Positions 17,130 to 25,699 of a DNA stretch of 64,000 bases are shown one piece after another (position 1 is the stretch's first letter; each line of letters opens with the position of its first letter). A program made the translations under genes and the position numbers. The stretch lies in contig NZ_CP015506.1 in the NCBI RefSeq assembly GCF_000294775.2, positions 2,703,501 to 2,767,500 of the forward strand, given 5' to 3'. The notes under the pieces were generated by a model. That model did no database searches. It saw nothing but the letters and a program-made list of their open reading frames with translations, and was not told the origin of the DNA. The stretch comes from Cytobacillus oceanisediminis 2691. Lineage in GTDB: Bacteria > Bacillota > Bacilli > Bacillales > Cytobacillaceae.

Positions 17130-18578
17130 TTACCGATGGAATGTCAATGTTTTAATGACAACAGGTACTACATTGGTTTGAAGCAGGTGGCCGATATCTA
17201 TGTAATCTCCATGCTCTACCTTAATCTGGTCGATGCATACGATACTTTGCTTTGTTTCCTGAACTTTAATCGTCTGGCCAAGGACTTTAGCATGGTCGCT
17301 TTCTAATACGACAACAAGCGGCTGTTCCGGAATCGGCTTTGCTTCTAAGGATTTCAGCAAGACTGAAGATAACTCCTGAATATCACGAAAGCCCAAATAT
17401 GGCAGAGCCGTTAAATACAGGGCGAAATTTTGTCCCTCCTTCTGAGGGTCATAAATTTCCACAGCCTTTTTTACTGCCTCTTGAATCTTATGGAGACCTT
17501 TTTCCAAATTGTAATCAAACCGGATCTGATAGACGGGCAAATTGCGAATTGGCAGTTCATGGCCTTCAGCATGGATGGTTGCCCCGCTGATTTCTGTCGT
17601 TTGTGTACCTGCCCCGAGAACTGTTGCCCTGACCGTTTCATCCGGTTCCACCCATTTAAAGGAGGCCAGCTCACGGCAATTTTGCAATGACTGTGCCAGC
17701 TGTTTTCCAATATCGTTATACTGAGCAGGAGAGGAATCAGCATTCTCAAAGTGGTACAAGCATTCACCGATCCCGCCTGAAAACATGATGTAATCTATCT
17801 CCTCTGTCCAATTTGGATCATGTCCCAGAAGCAAAGGCAAATCAGCCTTTAGAAGGTCCTTCCTTAGCATTCGGGCAATTGCTTCTGCCATGTAGTCTGT
17901 CAGTTTTCCGATGATAGGGTGACTTCTGCTGTCCCCTCTTTTTAAATCAGCTCCCCATTGCCGAAGGATTTGTTGAACAGGAGGAGAAATACTATTTATT
18001 TTGCCGTCTGTAAATTCAATCAGCCGGCCGCCGATATGCAGGGTGCATGTTCCGCACAGCCTTCCTGAACGATAAACTGCAGCATTGGCAGTGCCTCCGC
18101 CAATATCAATATTAGCCACAGTTTTTCCAGTCCTTTTGGATAATTCATAAGCTCCTGAACCTTTTGCAGCAATGATTCCTTCTAAATCAGGACCGGCAGT
18201 GGCGACAAGGAAATCTCCTGCATGGTCAGATAGGTAATGGACCATTTCTTCGGCATTCTGTTTTGTTGCCGTTTCTCCTGTAATAATGACAGCCCCTGTT
18301 TTAATATCAGCCGGCCGGATTCCCGCAGTAGTATACTCCTCTCTGACAAGCCTCTCTACAGCTTCAATATCTATTGATGAAGCGGTTAGAAGAGGAGTCC
18401 GGTAAATCGGGCTCCGGTAAAGCACTTCCTTTTCGATAATTTCGATTCGCGGCATATGGGTTCCGCCAGCCATATTCATGAGAGAAAATCTGCTGATGAC
18501 GAGTTTGGTTGTACTCGTTCCGATGTCGATTCCTGCGCTGATTATATTCTCTTTTTGTGCATCGTAACGCTTCAACAT
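17130..18578 (-). CDS. eutA: Ethanolamine ammonia-lyase reactivating factor EutA
   Basis: This 482-residue protein of the actin/Hsp70 ATPase superfamily begins with the phosphate-1 motif SAGIDIGTSTTKLVISR and has a second glycine motif NIDIGGGTANAAVYR. EutA releases damaged cobalamin from EutBC using ATP. The reading frame extends to 18608, but the ATG at 18578 follows an AAGGCGGGG site and matches the family start. The gene is the first after the EutV-controlled leader at 18622-18682. Confidence 0.93.
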   Translation of the reverse strand: MLKRYDAQKENIISAGIDIGTSTTKLVISRFSLMNMAGGTHMPRIEIIEKEVLYRSPIYRTPLLTASSIDIEAVERLVREEYTTAGIRPADIKTGAVIITGETATKQNAEEMVHYLSDHAGDFLVATAGPDLEGIIAAKGSGAYELSKRTGKTVANIDIGGGTANAAVYRSGRLCGTCTLHIGGRLIEFTDGKINSISPPVQQILRQWGADLKRGDSRSHPIIGKLTDYMAEAIARMLRKDLLKADLPLLLGHDPNWTEEIDYIMFSGGIGECLYHFENADSSPAQYNDIGKQLAQSLQNCRELASFKWVEPDETVRATVLGAGTQTTEISGATIHAEGHELPIRNLPVYQIRFDYNLEKGLHKIQEAVKKAVEIYDPQKEGQNFALYLTALPYLGFRDIQELSSVLLKSLEAKPIPEQPLVVVLESDHAKVLGQTIKVQETKQSIVCIDQIKVEHGDYIDIGHLLQTNVVPVVIKTLTFHR

Positions 18579-18621
18579 GATCCCCGCCTTACTGTAGCAA
18601 TTTAACAATTATGCAGGAAAT

Positions 18622-18682
18622 AAAAAAAGGCACCGCATATGAGCAACCATTAATTGGTTGTTCATACAAGGCGCCTTTGCCT
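18622..18682 (-). promoter_or_regulatory. EutV-responsive terminator/antiterminator leader before eutA
   Basis: On the minus strand, 18669-18682 forms an AGGC/GCCT stem around the hexaloop AAAGGC, which has A at loop position 1 and G at position 4, as required for ANTAR-protein hairpins. Its 3' half overlaps a long terminator hairpin (18629-18675; GGCGCC...GGTGCC with an inner CAACCA/TGGTTG stem) followed by seven T residues. EutV binding would block terminator formation and allow readthrough into eutA onward. The first hairpin of the usual pair is not clear to me. Confidence 0.82.
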
Positions 18683-18739
18683 GATCTATTTTTTTGTATA
18701 TTTAAAATATATTCTATTATCTTCGTTTTGTAAAGGGTT

Positions 18740-19240
18740 TCATCTGAAAATTACGACATCATCCGGCAATGAATCTGCATAATCCTGCATTTCCTGAAGA
18801 GAATGGCATTTCACGAGGCACCGTATTTCATCTATTCCTTTTCCGGAAATAGAGGAGGTAATGACAATAGGCCCTTTGGGAACTGCATTTCTAAGCTGGC
18901 TGATTGCTGAGTTTACATCCGCTTGATCAGAATCGCATTTTGTCACGACTCCAATTGGCAGCTTATTAAACCCATTGCTAAAACCTGGCGGAAAAATGGT
19001 TTTCCGCTTTGTAGAATCCTGCAAATATAGTACATGGGTCACTTCGAGTGCCGTAGCCATGATATTTTTATAGAAAAATGGATTCTCTGTATATTCGCCC
19101 GGCGTATCCACAATCCAGTCATAATAGTTCAGGGCCTGTGTTTTAACAGCTACCGCTTTGCGGCCAAGAAGAGCATTTGTTAAAGTCGACTTTCCAGCCC
19201 CGATGGAACCGATCAGCATCGCTCTGTTCATTTTGGACAT
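18740..19240 (-). CDS. eutP: EutP, Ras-like GTPase/acetate kinase-type protein of the eut operon
   Basis: This 166-residue P-loop protein has Walker A GSIGAGKST and the G3-like DTPGEYTENPFFYK, then VVTKCDSD in the NKxD position. These are EutP/PduV features. Some members have been assigned acetate kinase activity, and PduV a role in compartment positioning. It is 15 bp downstream of eutS. The EutV-controlled terminator follows its stop, so eutH-eutS-eutP form a segment that can be expressed separately from eutA onward. Confidence 0.9.
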   Translation of the reverse strand: MSKMNRAMLIGSIGAGKSTLTNALLGRKAVAVKTQALNYYDWIVDTPGEYTENPFFYKNIMATALEVTHVLYLQDSTKRKTIFPPGFSNGFNKLPIGVVTKCDSDQADVNSAISQLRNAVPKGPIVITSSISGKGIDEIRCLVKCHSLQEMQDYADSLPDDVVIFR

Positions 19241-19255
19241 TCTATATACAGCTCC

Positions 19256-19597
19256 TTATGATTTAGTTATTTCCGAAGGAGTGTACCTCAGTGTTTCAGA
19301 TAAAAAGCGGTTGATTTCCTCCATGGCCATTTGCACAGCTGATACGGTTCCTACAATTACAAGGCTGCCTGTGAATCGGTCCAGGAACCCGATCTGCACG
19401 TCTGCCGCTTTGGTCGCCAGATCTCCTGCAATAATAACCGTTTCACTTGGTGTCAGTGTTAAAATACCTAACGCTCCTGCCTGCTGGATCCCCAGTTTTT
19501 CAAACATATCCGGATCGGGATTTGCGATTAAGTGGCTGAGTGTTACTTGTTTTCCCGGCACAAATTCTTGAATAAATCGTTTTTTTTCTTCATTCAT
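19256..19597 (-). CDS. eutS: BMC-H shell protein EutS
   Basis: This 113-residue protein is of the EutS/PduU type (permuted BMC domain with an N-terminal strand), recognisable from [40 protein letters not shown] and [19 protein letters not shown]. EutS hexamers are bent and plugged by a small beta barrel. It is 28 bp downstream of eutH. The start follows GGGAGG. Confidence 0.93.
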   Translation of the reverse strand: MNEEKKRFIQEFVPGKQVTLSHLIANPDPDMFEKLGIQQAGALGILTLTPSETVIIAGDLATKAADVQIGFLDRFTGSLVIVGTVSAVQMAMEEINRFLSETLRYTPSEITKS

Positions 19598-19625
19598 TGC
19601 TTAGGCCCTCCCAGGTGACTCCTGC

Positions 19626-20888
19626 TTATATTGCTTTTTTAACCTTTTCTTCTTTCGTTAAATATTCATCTTTTCCGATAATGCCAGATTCACGGTCTTT
19701 TTTCTCCAATTCCAAAGCCTTAGGTACAGACAGCCAGTATGCTAAACCAATTCCGATGATTCCAGCAGAAATTTTACCGGCTATAATCGGAAGGATTAAT
19801 GTTGGCTGGAAATTTGCTGTAAAGGATAAATGGTCACCAAGTAAAAAGGCGGCACAGACTGCAAAGGAAATATTAATGACTTTATCTTTAGGCGGCATTG
19901 TTCTGACCAATTTAAACATCGCAAGGATGTTCGCGATTGTGGCAACTATCCCTGCACTGCCTTCCTTGCTTAATCCCACTTTACTGCCAAGTGCCTCCAG
20001 CGGGCCGCCGGCATACTTTTGAAGAAGATAAACCATCGGAAATGCACCGGCAAGCATGATTCCAATATAGCCGGCAGTCTCAAGCGCCCGGAACTGATCC
20101 TCCGAATCCGCCATGATTGGGTGGAAGCCCCATCCTCCAAATACTGTTGTGAATAATCCAGTAAAAATTTCCACGATGGAAAATACCAAAACCAGCTTAA
20201 TTCCCGCATCTAAAATACGTCCAAACCACATGAACCCGTTGATCATTAAATCCGGCAGGAAATATAACCCCAGTGCAATCAGGACAACAAAGATTAAAAG
20301 CGGACTTAAATTCAATAAGATTTGTCCCAAACCAAGCGCGAACTGATATTTCGCCTCGCCGGAGGTGGAAATGAAATCCCTGAAACTTGAGCTGGAAACC
20401 GCAATAATCACACTTGAAATGAAAGCACCGATTGGAATGGTCAAAACGCCTGACATCACCCCGAGAGCCATATATTTATGGTCTCTCTTATCAAGCATAG
20501 CCAGGCCCATCGGTATGGAGAAAACAATGGTTGCCCCCGCCATAAAACCGACAATCATCGCCATGATCCAGCCTTCCTGTGTTTGCTTTAACACTTCAGC
20601 TAACTGGTAGCCGCCCATATCGGTTGCCAATATGGCAGTTGCAGCTATTGCAGGATCTGCCCCGATCGCAGCAAAAAATGGACCGCAGACCTTATCGATA
20701 AACCACGATAAATATGGAATGGAAGCCATTATCCCGGCAGCCGGTACAAAAATGTGGCCAACAGCATGAAGCCCCTCCATAAATTGCTTGCCTAACCCCT
20801 CATCACTGTTGCGGATGGCTGCAAAAGCTCCAGCCACAGCACAGGCCATGATAATGTAAATAACGATTTTACCTACCATTTCCATCAT
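19626..20888 (-). CDS. eutH: Ethanolamine permease EutH
   Basis: This 420-residue integral membrane protein has about ten to eleven hydrophobic segments and is of the EutH family, which brings in protonated ethanolamine when the external concentration or pH is low. Recognisable stretches are GHIFVPAAGIMASIPYLSWF, ATDMGGYQLA and VFGGWGFHP. Translation starts at tandem ATGs after GGGAGGG. The gene lies just behind the EutV-controlled leader at 20993-21039, so uptake is induced together with the enzyme. Confidence 0.94.
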   Translation of the reverse strand: MMEMVGKIVIYIIMACAVAGAFAAIRNSDEGLGKQFMEGLHAVGHIFVPAAGIMASIPYLSWFIDKVCGPFFAAIGADPAIAATAILATDMGGYQLAEVLKQTQEGWIMAMIVGFMAGATIVFSIPMGLAMLDKRDHKYMALGVMSGVLTIPIGAFISSVIIAVSSSSFRDFISTSGEAKYQFALGLGQILLNLSPLLIFVVLIALGLYFLPDLMINGFMWFGRILDAGIKLVLVFSIVEIFTGLFTTVFGGWGFHPIMADSEDQFRALETAGYIGIMLAGAFPMVYLLQKYAGGPLEALGSKVGLSKEGSAGIVATIANILAMFKLVRTMPPKDKVINISFAVCAAFLLGDHLSFTANFQPTLILPIIAGKISAGIIGIGLAYWLSVPKALELEKKDRESGIIGKDEYLTKEEKVKKAI

Positions 20889-20992
20889 AAATCCCTCCCT
20901 AAAAAGTTTTATATGTTAACGGAATCCTGCAGCTTCTTTACAAGAACATAGGATAAACAGCAGTTTGATAGTAAAAAAATAGGTAAAAAGAC

Positions 20993-21039
20993 AAAAAGGT
21001 GCCGCACGTCAGCTTTTGCAGACGCATGGCACCTTTGCC
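20993..21039 (-). promoter_or_regulatory. EutV-responsive terminator/antiterminator leader before eutH
   Basis: The minus strand has CAGGCAAAGGTGCC at the upstream edge. A GGC/GCC stem encloses the hexaloop AAAGGT (A1, G4; 21028-21039). It overlaps a terminator whose GGTGCC and GGCACC ends (20998-21033) enclose an inner GCGTCTGC/GCTGACGTGC stem and are followed by five T residues. It sits between eutV and eutH, so EutV would control its own downstream genes. Confidence 0.82.
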
Positions 21040-21063
21040 TGTTCTATCCACTTGTAAAAGATA

Positions 21064-21636
21064 TTAAGCGTTATATTTTACTATGATACGCTTTGCCACA
21101 TTTTCCAGTGTAACCTGTTTGTTCATGCTGATCTTTCGCATTTTCTTAAAAGCATCTTCTTCATGCATGTTAAACTTTTGCATTAAAATGCCTTTTGCTT
21201 TTTCAACTATTTTTCTTTCATTTAACTTTTGATTCATGGATTCCACCTGTTCCCGGAATGCATTTGCATTCTCAGCCTGCCTGAGCGCAATTTCAACAGC
21301 TGGAATCAGACTGGCTTCATTAACAGGCTTAACAAGGTAGCCGAGTATATTTGCCTGTTTGGCTTTATCAATATATTCCCGCTGACTGTATGCTGTTAGG
21401 ATCAGGATGGGTGTATTGATTTTATTGGAAATGATTTCACTTGCTTTTAGTCCATTCAGATTAGGCATCTTGATATCCATCAGGATTAAATCAGGCTTTA
21501 ATGAAAGAGCAAGCTCGACCGCTCTTTCACCATCGCCTGCCTCAGCAACTACTTCATATCCAGCGTCCTGTAGCATCAAGCTTAAGTCCATGCGGACAAT
21601 CGATTCATCCTCCACAACCATTATTCTTTTTTTCAC
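21064..21636 (-). CDS. eutV: EutV, ANTAR response regulator
   Basis: This 190-residue protein has a CheY-like receiver (about 1-120; VVEDESIVRMD, phosphoacceptor Asp in DLILMDIKMP, TAYSQREY, LVKPV) and a C-terminal ANTAR RNA-binding domain (about 130-190; KLNERKIVEKAKGILMQKF, then a three-helix bundle). Phosphorylated EutV dimerises and binds dual hexaloop hairpins in nascent RNA to prevent termination. Three such leaders are visible in the window. The start codon is GTG, 2 bp after the eutW stop. Confidence 0.95.
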   Translation of the reverse strand: MKKRIMVVEDESIVRMDLSLMLQDAGYEVVAEAGDGERAVELALSLKPDLILMDIKMPNLNGLKASEIISNKINTPILILTAYSQREYIDKAKQANILGYLVKPVNEASLIPAVEIALRQAENANAFREQVESMNQKLNERKIVEKAKGILMQKFNMHEEDAFKKMRKISMNKQVTLENVAKRIIVKYNA

Positions 21637-21638
21637 AG

Positions 21639-23063
21639 CTATTCCGCCTTCCTTTCAAAGGGAAATTGCACAGCTGCAATAGTCCCTGTTTCAGCCCGTT
21701 CGATTAAAAAATGACCGGATAAGTCGTGCTCGATCATCATTTTCACAATATCTAAGCCTAGAGAGGGTTTTGCTTCCGGGGAATACCCTTCACCGTTATC
21801 GATGACTTCAACCTTAATTTCATCATTCGAATACTCGAAACAGACCTCGACTATTCCTTCATGCATATGTTTAAATGCGTGCTTTACACAATTCTGTATA
21901 AGTTCATTGATGACCAGAGACAGGGATACAGCTTTTTCAGAGTCGATTAAAAGCTTTGGTCCCCTATACTGAATATGTATCTTTTTCTGCTCGTGTTTTG
22001 CTTCATGGACCAGCATATTGCCAACTTTCTCTATTAGGCTGTATATATCTACTTCATCTACACTTGAGCTCGAGAGAATAATTTCATACACCGAAGCAAT
22101 ACTCGAGATGCGGTTCAGACTTTCCACGAAATGCACCTTGCTTTCTTCCGGCACACCCCTTCTCATCTGGAGCCTCAAAAGGCTGGCAACAGTCTGCAGG
22201 TTATTTTTAACACGGTGATGGATTTCCCGTATGGCCACAGATTTAACAGCAATCTCCCGTTCCTTTTCCCTGAGCTCTGTCAGGTCTTTAAGTATGATGA
22301 AGGTTCCATCCGACTTACCGGCAAGATCAAGACTTATTTTCTTAACACGGAATACCTTATTCATCATTTTCATTTCTTTTACAAGGAGCTCTTCCGGCTC
22401 GTTAAGAATTTCTTGAATACAGGGAAAACAATCAATCAGCGGGACGCCGGGCCTGCAATTTTCCTTGCCAATTTCGTGTATGAGATTAGTTGCTGAAGGA
22501 TTGTTATAAACAACCTTATTTTCATGGTCAATAAAGAATAGTGATTCCTCAATTACCTCTGGGATGATCGGCCGGTCTTCTGCCATTCCAATGAGTATAC
22601 CGCTCAAGGTTTCAGTCGCTTCTGATAACGCTTCCAATTTGAGCTGCCGCTGCAGCTTCTCACTGATGTCCTTCTCCATAATCAGTGCCCCGATGACACG
22701 GTCCTCTGAGCCTTTAATCGGCACCACGCTTTGTTCCACCGTCTTGCCCTCCTGTGTCAAGGCGCGATTGAGAAACATATTTTTCCCTGTCCTCAGGGTA
22801 TATAAAACGGCGGGTTCAAAAGCTTCATAGGCGAACTTTCCTGCGACAGGCTTCTGATAAACGGATTTAGCAGTATTTGGGGCGGCTTCAGCTACTACTA
22901 TCGCATGTTTACCTTCTTTAGTAGGACAATCAACAAAAACGTTTGCCTGGTTCAGATCGGCGATTAATGAGAGATTGGCAGAGACCTCTTTAATTCTTTC
23001 GACATCCATTTTTGAAAGACTTGTATGAAGAGTGCATAGCTCTTCGACTGAGAAGTTTGGCAT
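21639..23063 (-). CDS. eutW: EutW, ethanolamine-sensing histidine kinase
   Basis: This 474-residue kinase appears soluble, with no membrane segments. It has an N-terminal H-kinase_N/GAF-like sensor region (about 1-150), a PAS domain with a Cys-containing segment (about 170-275), a HisKA_2 helix with the phosphorylatable histidine in IREIHHRVKNNLQTVASLL, and a C-terminal HATPase domain (NELIQNCVKHAF, DNGEGYSP, GLDIVKMM). EutW autophosphorylates in response to ethanolamine and passes phosphate to EutV. It has its own promoter at 23112-23140. Confidence 0.93.
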   Translation of the reverse strand: MPNFSVEELCTLHTSLSKMDVERIKEVSANLSLIADLNQANVFVDCPTKEGKHAIVVAEAAPNTAKSVYQKPVAGKFAYEAFEPAVLYTLRTGKNMFLNRALTQEGKTVEQSVVPIKGSEDRVIGALIMEKDISEKLQRQLKLEALSEATETLSGILIGMAEDRPIIPEVIEESLFFIDHENKVVYNNPSATNLIHEIGKENCRPGVPLIDCFPCIQEILNEPEELLVKEMKMMNKVFRVKKISLDLAGKSDGTFIILKDLTELREKEREIAVKSVAIREIHHRVKNNLQTVASLLRLQMRRGVPEESKVHFVESLNRISSIASVYEIILSSSSVDEVDIYSLIEKVGNMLVHEAKHEQKKIHIQYRGPKLLIDSEKAVSLSLVINELIQNCVKHAFKHMHEGIVEVCFEYSNDEIKVEVIDNGEGYSPEAKPSLGLDIVKMMIEHDLSGHFLIERAETGTIAAVQFPFERKAE

Positions 23064-23111
23064 AGACGGAGATCTCCCAATAAGTATTTAAAAATGTCAG
23101 AATATATAAAA

Positions 23112-23140
23112 ATATTAAAGGGAATGCCGAAGAATGTCAA
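23112..23140 (-). promoter_or_regulatory. Sigma-A promoter of eutWV
   Basis: The minus strand has TTGACA, a 17-bp spacer and TAATAT, close to the vegetative consensus. It lies about 50 bp upstream of the eutW start. No terminator or hexaloop element lies between it and eutW, so the two-component system is probably made constitutively at some level. Confidence 0.8.
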
Positions 23141-23202
23141 CATCGTTTTCAATTGTTTAATAGGAAATTTGGTACAGTTATGGAATTATCCTGGATAATG
23201 GA

Positions 23203-23237
23203 AAAGGCAGCTGGAAAAAATGTAATCCTGCTGCCTT
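23203..23237 (-). terminator. Terminator after eutC2
   Basis: GGCAGC pairs with GCTGCC, and the minus strand continues with a short T-rich run. It lies just after the stop of the second eutC and before the eutWV promoter, separating the two transcripts. Confidence 0.75.
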
Positions 23238-23243
23238 CCTATA

Positions 23244-24110
23244 CTACTTAAGCTGTGCTAATTTTACACCGCTCGCTTTATGCTTTAATATAACCTCTAT
23301 TAAATCAGCCAGATGGGCACCCGCCTCAACAGGGGGGACCCCTCCCTCATGAATATTGCTGATAACAGTGCGATCTGCTTCGACAGTATCCTCATTGGGC
23401 TGGTATATCAGGTAGGCACTAATGCTTTTAGCAGTTGCCAATCCTGGCCTTTCTCCTATGAGTGAAATAATGCAATCACAATTGACAATAGAAGCTAAAT
23501 CATCCTGAATCCAAACTCTGCTCCGCTTTATAAAAACAGGATCTCCAATGGTAATCTTTTTCGATGTTAACCCCTGGACAAGCGCTGGCAGCAGATCTCT
23601 TATATTTGCCTCAACACCTGTTGAACTCAGTCCATCGGATACAATGATTTGCACCTGTTTATTTTTCGGAAGATTTTCTGCAGCCCATTTTCTGGATGTT
23701 TCATTGAGTTGCCTCCCGCTGTCCAGGTCCATTAAGTATTGGTCCATCGTTTCAGATTTTGAAAAGAGCACAGGCAGCTTTAACTCCTTCAGCAAATCCT
23801 CAGAAACGTCTTTAAACACTGCGTCCTGGGCTGCTGCGTGATCTATCCTGAATTCCAGGTAATTCTTTGTTTTCATTCGTGTTCCAGTATGTCCAATCCC
23901 AATCCTGGCAGGCGTAATGGATTGCACCCTCTCGATCTCTTCCCGATTGGCTGGCTGTTCTACACCTACTTGGCTACTCTTTTCATAATTTATATTGCGG
24001 CCCTTTGATTCCTTTGTTTCTGCAGGTTCTTTTACAATAGGACTGTTTTTTATTTGCCCTCCTTTTTGGAGTTCTTCCATTACCTGCTTCACGATTGTCT
24101 GAATATCCAT
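23244..24110 (-). CDS. eutC: Ethanolamine ammonia-lyase small subunit EutC (copy 2)
   Basis: This 288-residue EutC has an N-terminal encapsulation-type helix (DIQTIVKQVMEELQKGG), a linker of about 35 residues and a catalytic core starting near residue 55 (SITPARIGIGHTGTRMKT), with LIGERPGLATAKSISAY. The length is typical of EutC, unlike the long-linker copy 1. It pairs with eutB2, 16 bp upstream. The two copies are clearly diverged, so this is not a recent duplication. Confidence 0.93.
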   Translation of the reverse strand: MDIQTIVKQVMEELQKGGQIKNSPIVKEPAETKESKGRNINYEKSSQVGVEQPANREEIERVQSITPARIGIGHTGTRMKTKNYLEFRIDHAAAQDAVFKDVSEDLLKELKLPVLFSKSETMDQYLMDLDSGRQLNETSRKWAAENLPKNKQVQIIVSDGLSSTGVEANIRDLLPALVQGLTSKKITIGDPVFIKRSRVWIQDDLASIVNCDCIISLIGERPGLATAKSISAYLIYQPNEDTVEADRTVISNIHEGGVPPVEAGAHLADLIEVILKHKASGVKLAQLK

Positions 24111-24126
24111 TACTGATTCCCCCTTC

Positions 24127-25485
24127 CTACTTAAAAATTGATAAATCTCCCGCTCGTTCGGTTAGTTTGCCATTTTCCATAATTCCCATTTTCTCAAGCC
24201 ATATCTCAAATTCGCGAAGAGGGCGGAGCCCAAGCATTTCTCTTAAGCTTGCATCATCATGATAGCTGGTATCCTGATAGCTTAGCATAACGTCGTCTCC
24301 GCCAGGCACGCCCATATAAAAATTCGCACCGGCAAGAGCAGTCAGCATACCAGCGATTTCCTGATCATTTTGATCTGCCTGCATATGGTTTGTATATGTA
24401 GGGGCTATCCCCATTGGAAGTCCATGCATTTTCCCCATAAAAAGGTCCTCGAGATCTGCACGAATCACTTGTTTGCCGTCATAAATCGTCTCAGGCCCGA
24501 TAAAACCGGATACATTATTAACCATGAACGGTTTCCAATGCCGGGCGTATCCATAGGTACGGGCTTCGAGTGTCTGCATATCTATGCCAAGATGGGCATC
24601 AAGCGATACCTCCGATCCCTGGCCAGTTTCGAAGTATAGCTGATTCGGACCAGTTGATGTCCCTTGTGTGGCCATCAGCTGAAAGGCTTCATCAAGAATT
24701 TCCTTTGAAACTCCAAAATCATCATTTGCCGCCTGTGTACCAGCAAGGCTTTGGAACATAAGAGCTATAGGGGCACCTTTTTTGAGGGCATGCATTTGGG
24801 TTGTAATATGGGCAAGAACACAGTTCTGCGTCGGGATATCCCACTTTTGAATAAAATCATGAGTCATATGTAAAATTCTCGAGACTGATTCGATAGAGTC
24901 ATTGTTGGGGTTCACACCTATGACAGCATCACCCGAACCATAGGACAGACCTTCTTTCATTGATGCAAGAATACCCTCGGGATTATCAATGGGATGATTA
25001 GGCTGGCAGCGGAATGCCAGGCGTCCAGACTCGCCAATTGTTGTGTTGCAATGCGCAGTTGGCCTGATTTTCTGCGATGCCATTACAAGGTCAATGCTCG
25101 ACATCAGCTTTGCTGCAGCAGAAATCATTTCGCTCGTCAGACCCCTGCTGATTCTGAACAAATCCGACGTACTGGTATGGTGGGATAAAATATAATTCCT
25201 TAATTCTCCAACAGACCAGTTTGCGATATCCTTATAAATAAAAAGATTAAGATCATCATATATGATGCGGGTTACTTCATCCTTTTCATATGCAATAACC
25301 GGATTTTCATATATTTCCTTTAGTGTTATTTCACTTAACACCACTTTGGCTGCCATTCGTTCAAGAGAAGATCTGGCAGCAATGCCTGCCATTTTATCCC
25401 CTGATTTCTCCTCACCGGCTTTTGCCAAAACATCTGAAATTGAACGGAATTGATAGGTTTCATTCTTTAGTGTACAAGTAAACAT
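24127..25485 (-). CDS. eutB: Ethanolamine ammonia-lyase large subunit EutB (copy 2)
   Basis: This 452-residue EutB keeps the same landmarks as copy 1 (SRGLTSEMISAAAKLMSSID, RCQPNHPIDN, YFETGQGSEVSLDAHLGID), so it should be catalytic. The open frame reaches 25566, but the ATG at 25485 follows GGGAGG and gives a start homologous to copy 1 (FTCTLKNETYQF). The longer start would also run through a cre-like site. It has a separate EutV-type leader and promoter upstream, so it can be induced together with the main operon but as a distinct transcript. Confidence 0.94.
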   Translation of the reverse strand: MFTCTLKNETYQFRSISDVLAKAGEEKSGDKMAGIAARSSLERMAAKVVLSEITLKEIYENPVIAYEKDEVTRIIYDDLNLFIYKDIANWSVGELRNYILSHHTSTSDLFRISRGLTSEMISAAAKLMSSIDLVMASQKIRPTAHCNTTIGESGRLAFRCQPNHPIDNPEGILASMKEGLSYGSGDAVIGVNPNNDSIESVSRILHMTHDFIQKWDIPTQNCVLAHITTQMHALKKGAPIALMFQSLAGTQAANDDFGVSKEILDEAFQLMATQGTSTGPNQLYFETGQGSEVSLDAHLGIDMQTLEARTYGYARHWKPFMVNNVSGFIGPETIYDGKQVIRADLEDLFMGKMHGLPMGIAPTYTNHMQADQNDQEIAGMLTALAGANFYMGVPGGDDVMLSYQDTSYHDDASLREMLGLRPLREFEIWLEKMGIMENGKLTERAGDLSIFK

Positions 25486-25538
25486 AAATTGCCTCCCTTC
25501 GATTATAGGGAGTGGTATGCACCAACTCAGCTTATTAC

Positions 25539-25552
25539 AGTAAGCGGTTACA
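25539..25552. promoter_or_regulatory. Catabolite-responsive element (cre) before eutB2
   Basis: AGTAAGCGGTTACA matches the CcpA operator consensus TGTAANCGNTNACA at all but the first base. It lies between the leader terminator and the eutB2 start, inside the transcribed leader, where CcpA-HPr would act as a roadblock. This suggests glucose repression of the second lyase. Confidence 0.6.
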
Positions 25553-25564
25553 TTCACTCCATAC

Positions 25565-25624
25565 AAAAAGGCGCCTTAACAGAATAAGCCATAAAACAGC
25601 TTACCTATTAAGGCGCCCTCACCT
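25565..25624 (-). promoter_or_regulatory. EutV-type terminator/antiterminator leader before eutB2
   Basis: The minus strand has AGGT/GCCT pairing around the hexaloop GAGGGC (25611-25624; G at position 4, G instead of A at position 1). It overlaps a terminator bounded by GGCGCCTTAA and TTAAGGCGCC (25570-25617) and followed by five T residues. It has the same layout as the eutH and eutA leaders but deviates at the first loop base. Confidence 0.72.
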
Positions 25625-25644
25625 GGTATTTTCACTTATCCATC

Positions 25645-25653
25645 ATTATATCA
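25645..25653 (-). promoter_or_regulatory. Extended -10 promoter of eutB2C2
   Basis: The minus strand reads TGATATAAT, an extended -10 (TGnTATAAT), about 20 bp upstream of the EutV-type leader. No convincing -35 box is present, which is compatible with an extended -10 promoter. Confidence 0.55.
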
Positions 25654-25699
25654 AGTAATTAACTGAAAAGATAGACTTTTTAGAATGTAGATAAATGTC

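Noticed and set aside
21028..21039. TGGCAC-like sequence in the eutH leader as a sigma-54 promoter
   Set aside because: TGGCAC and TTTGC are too close (the spacer does not match N5), and the sequence is the ANTAR hairpin.
25486..25566. Longer start for eutB2
   Set aside because: The extension has no homology to EutB, would run through the cre-like site and has no ribosome binding site; the ATG at 25485 has a good one.
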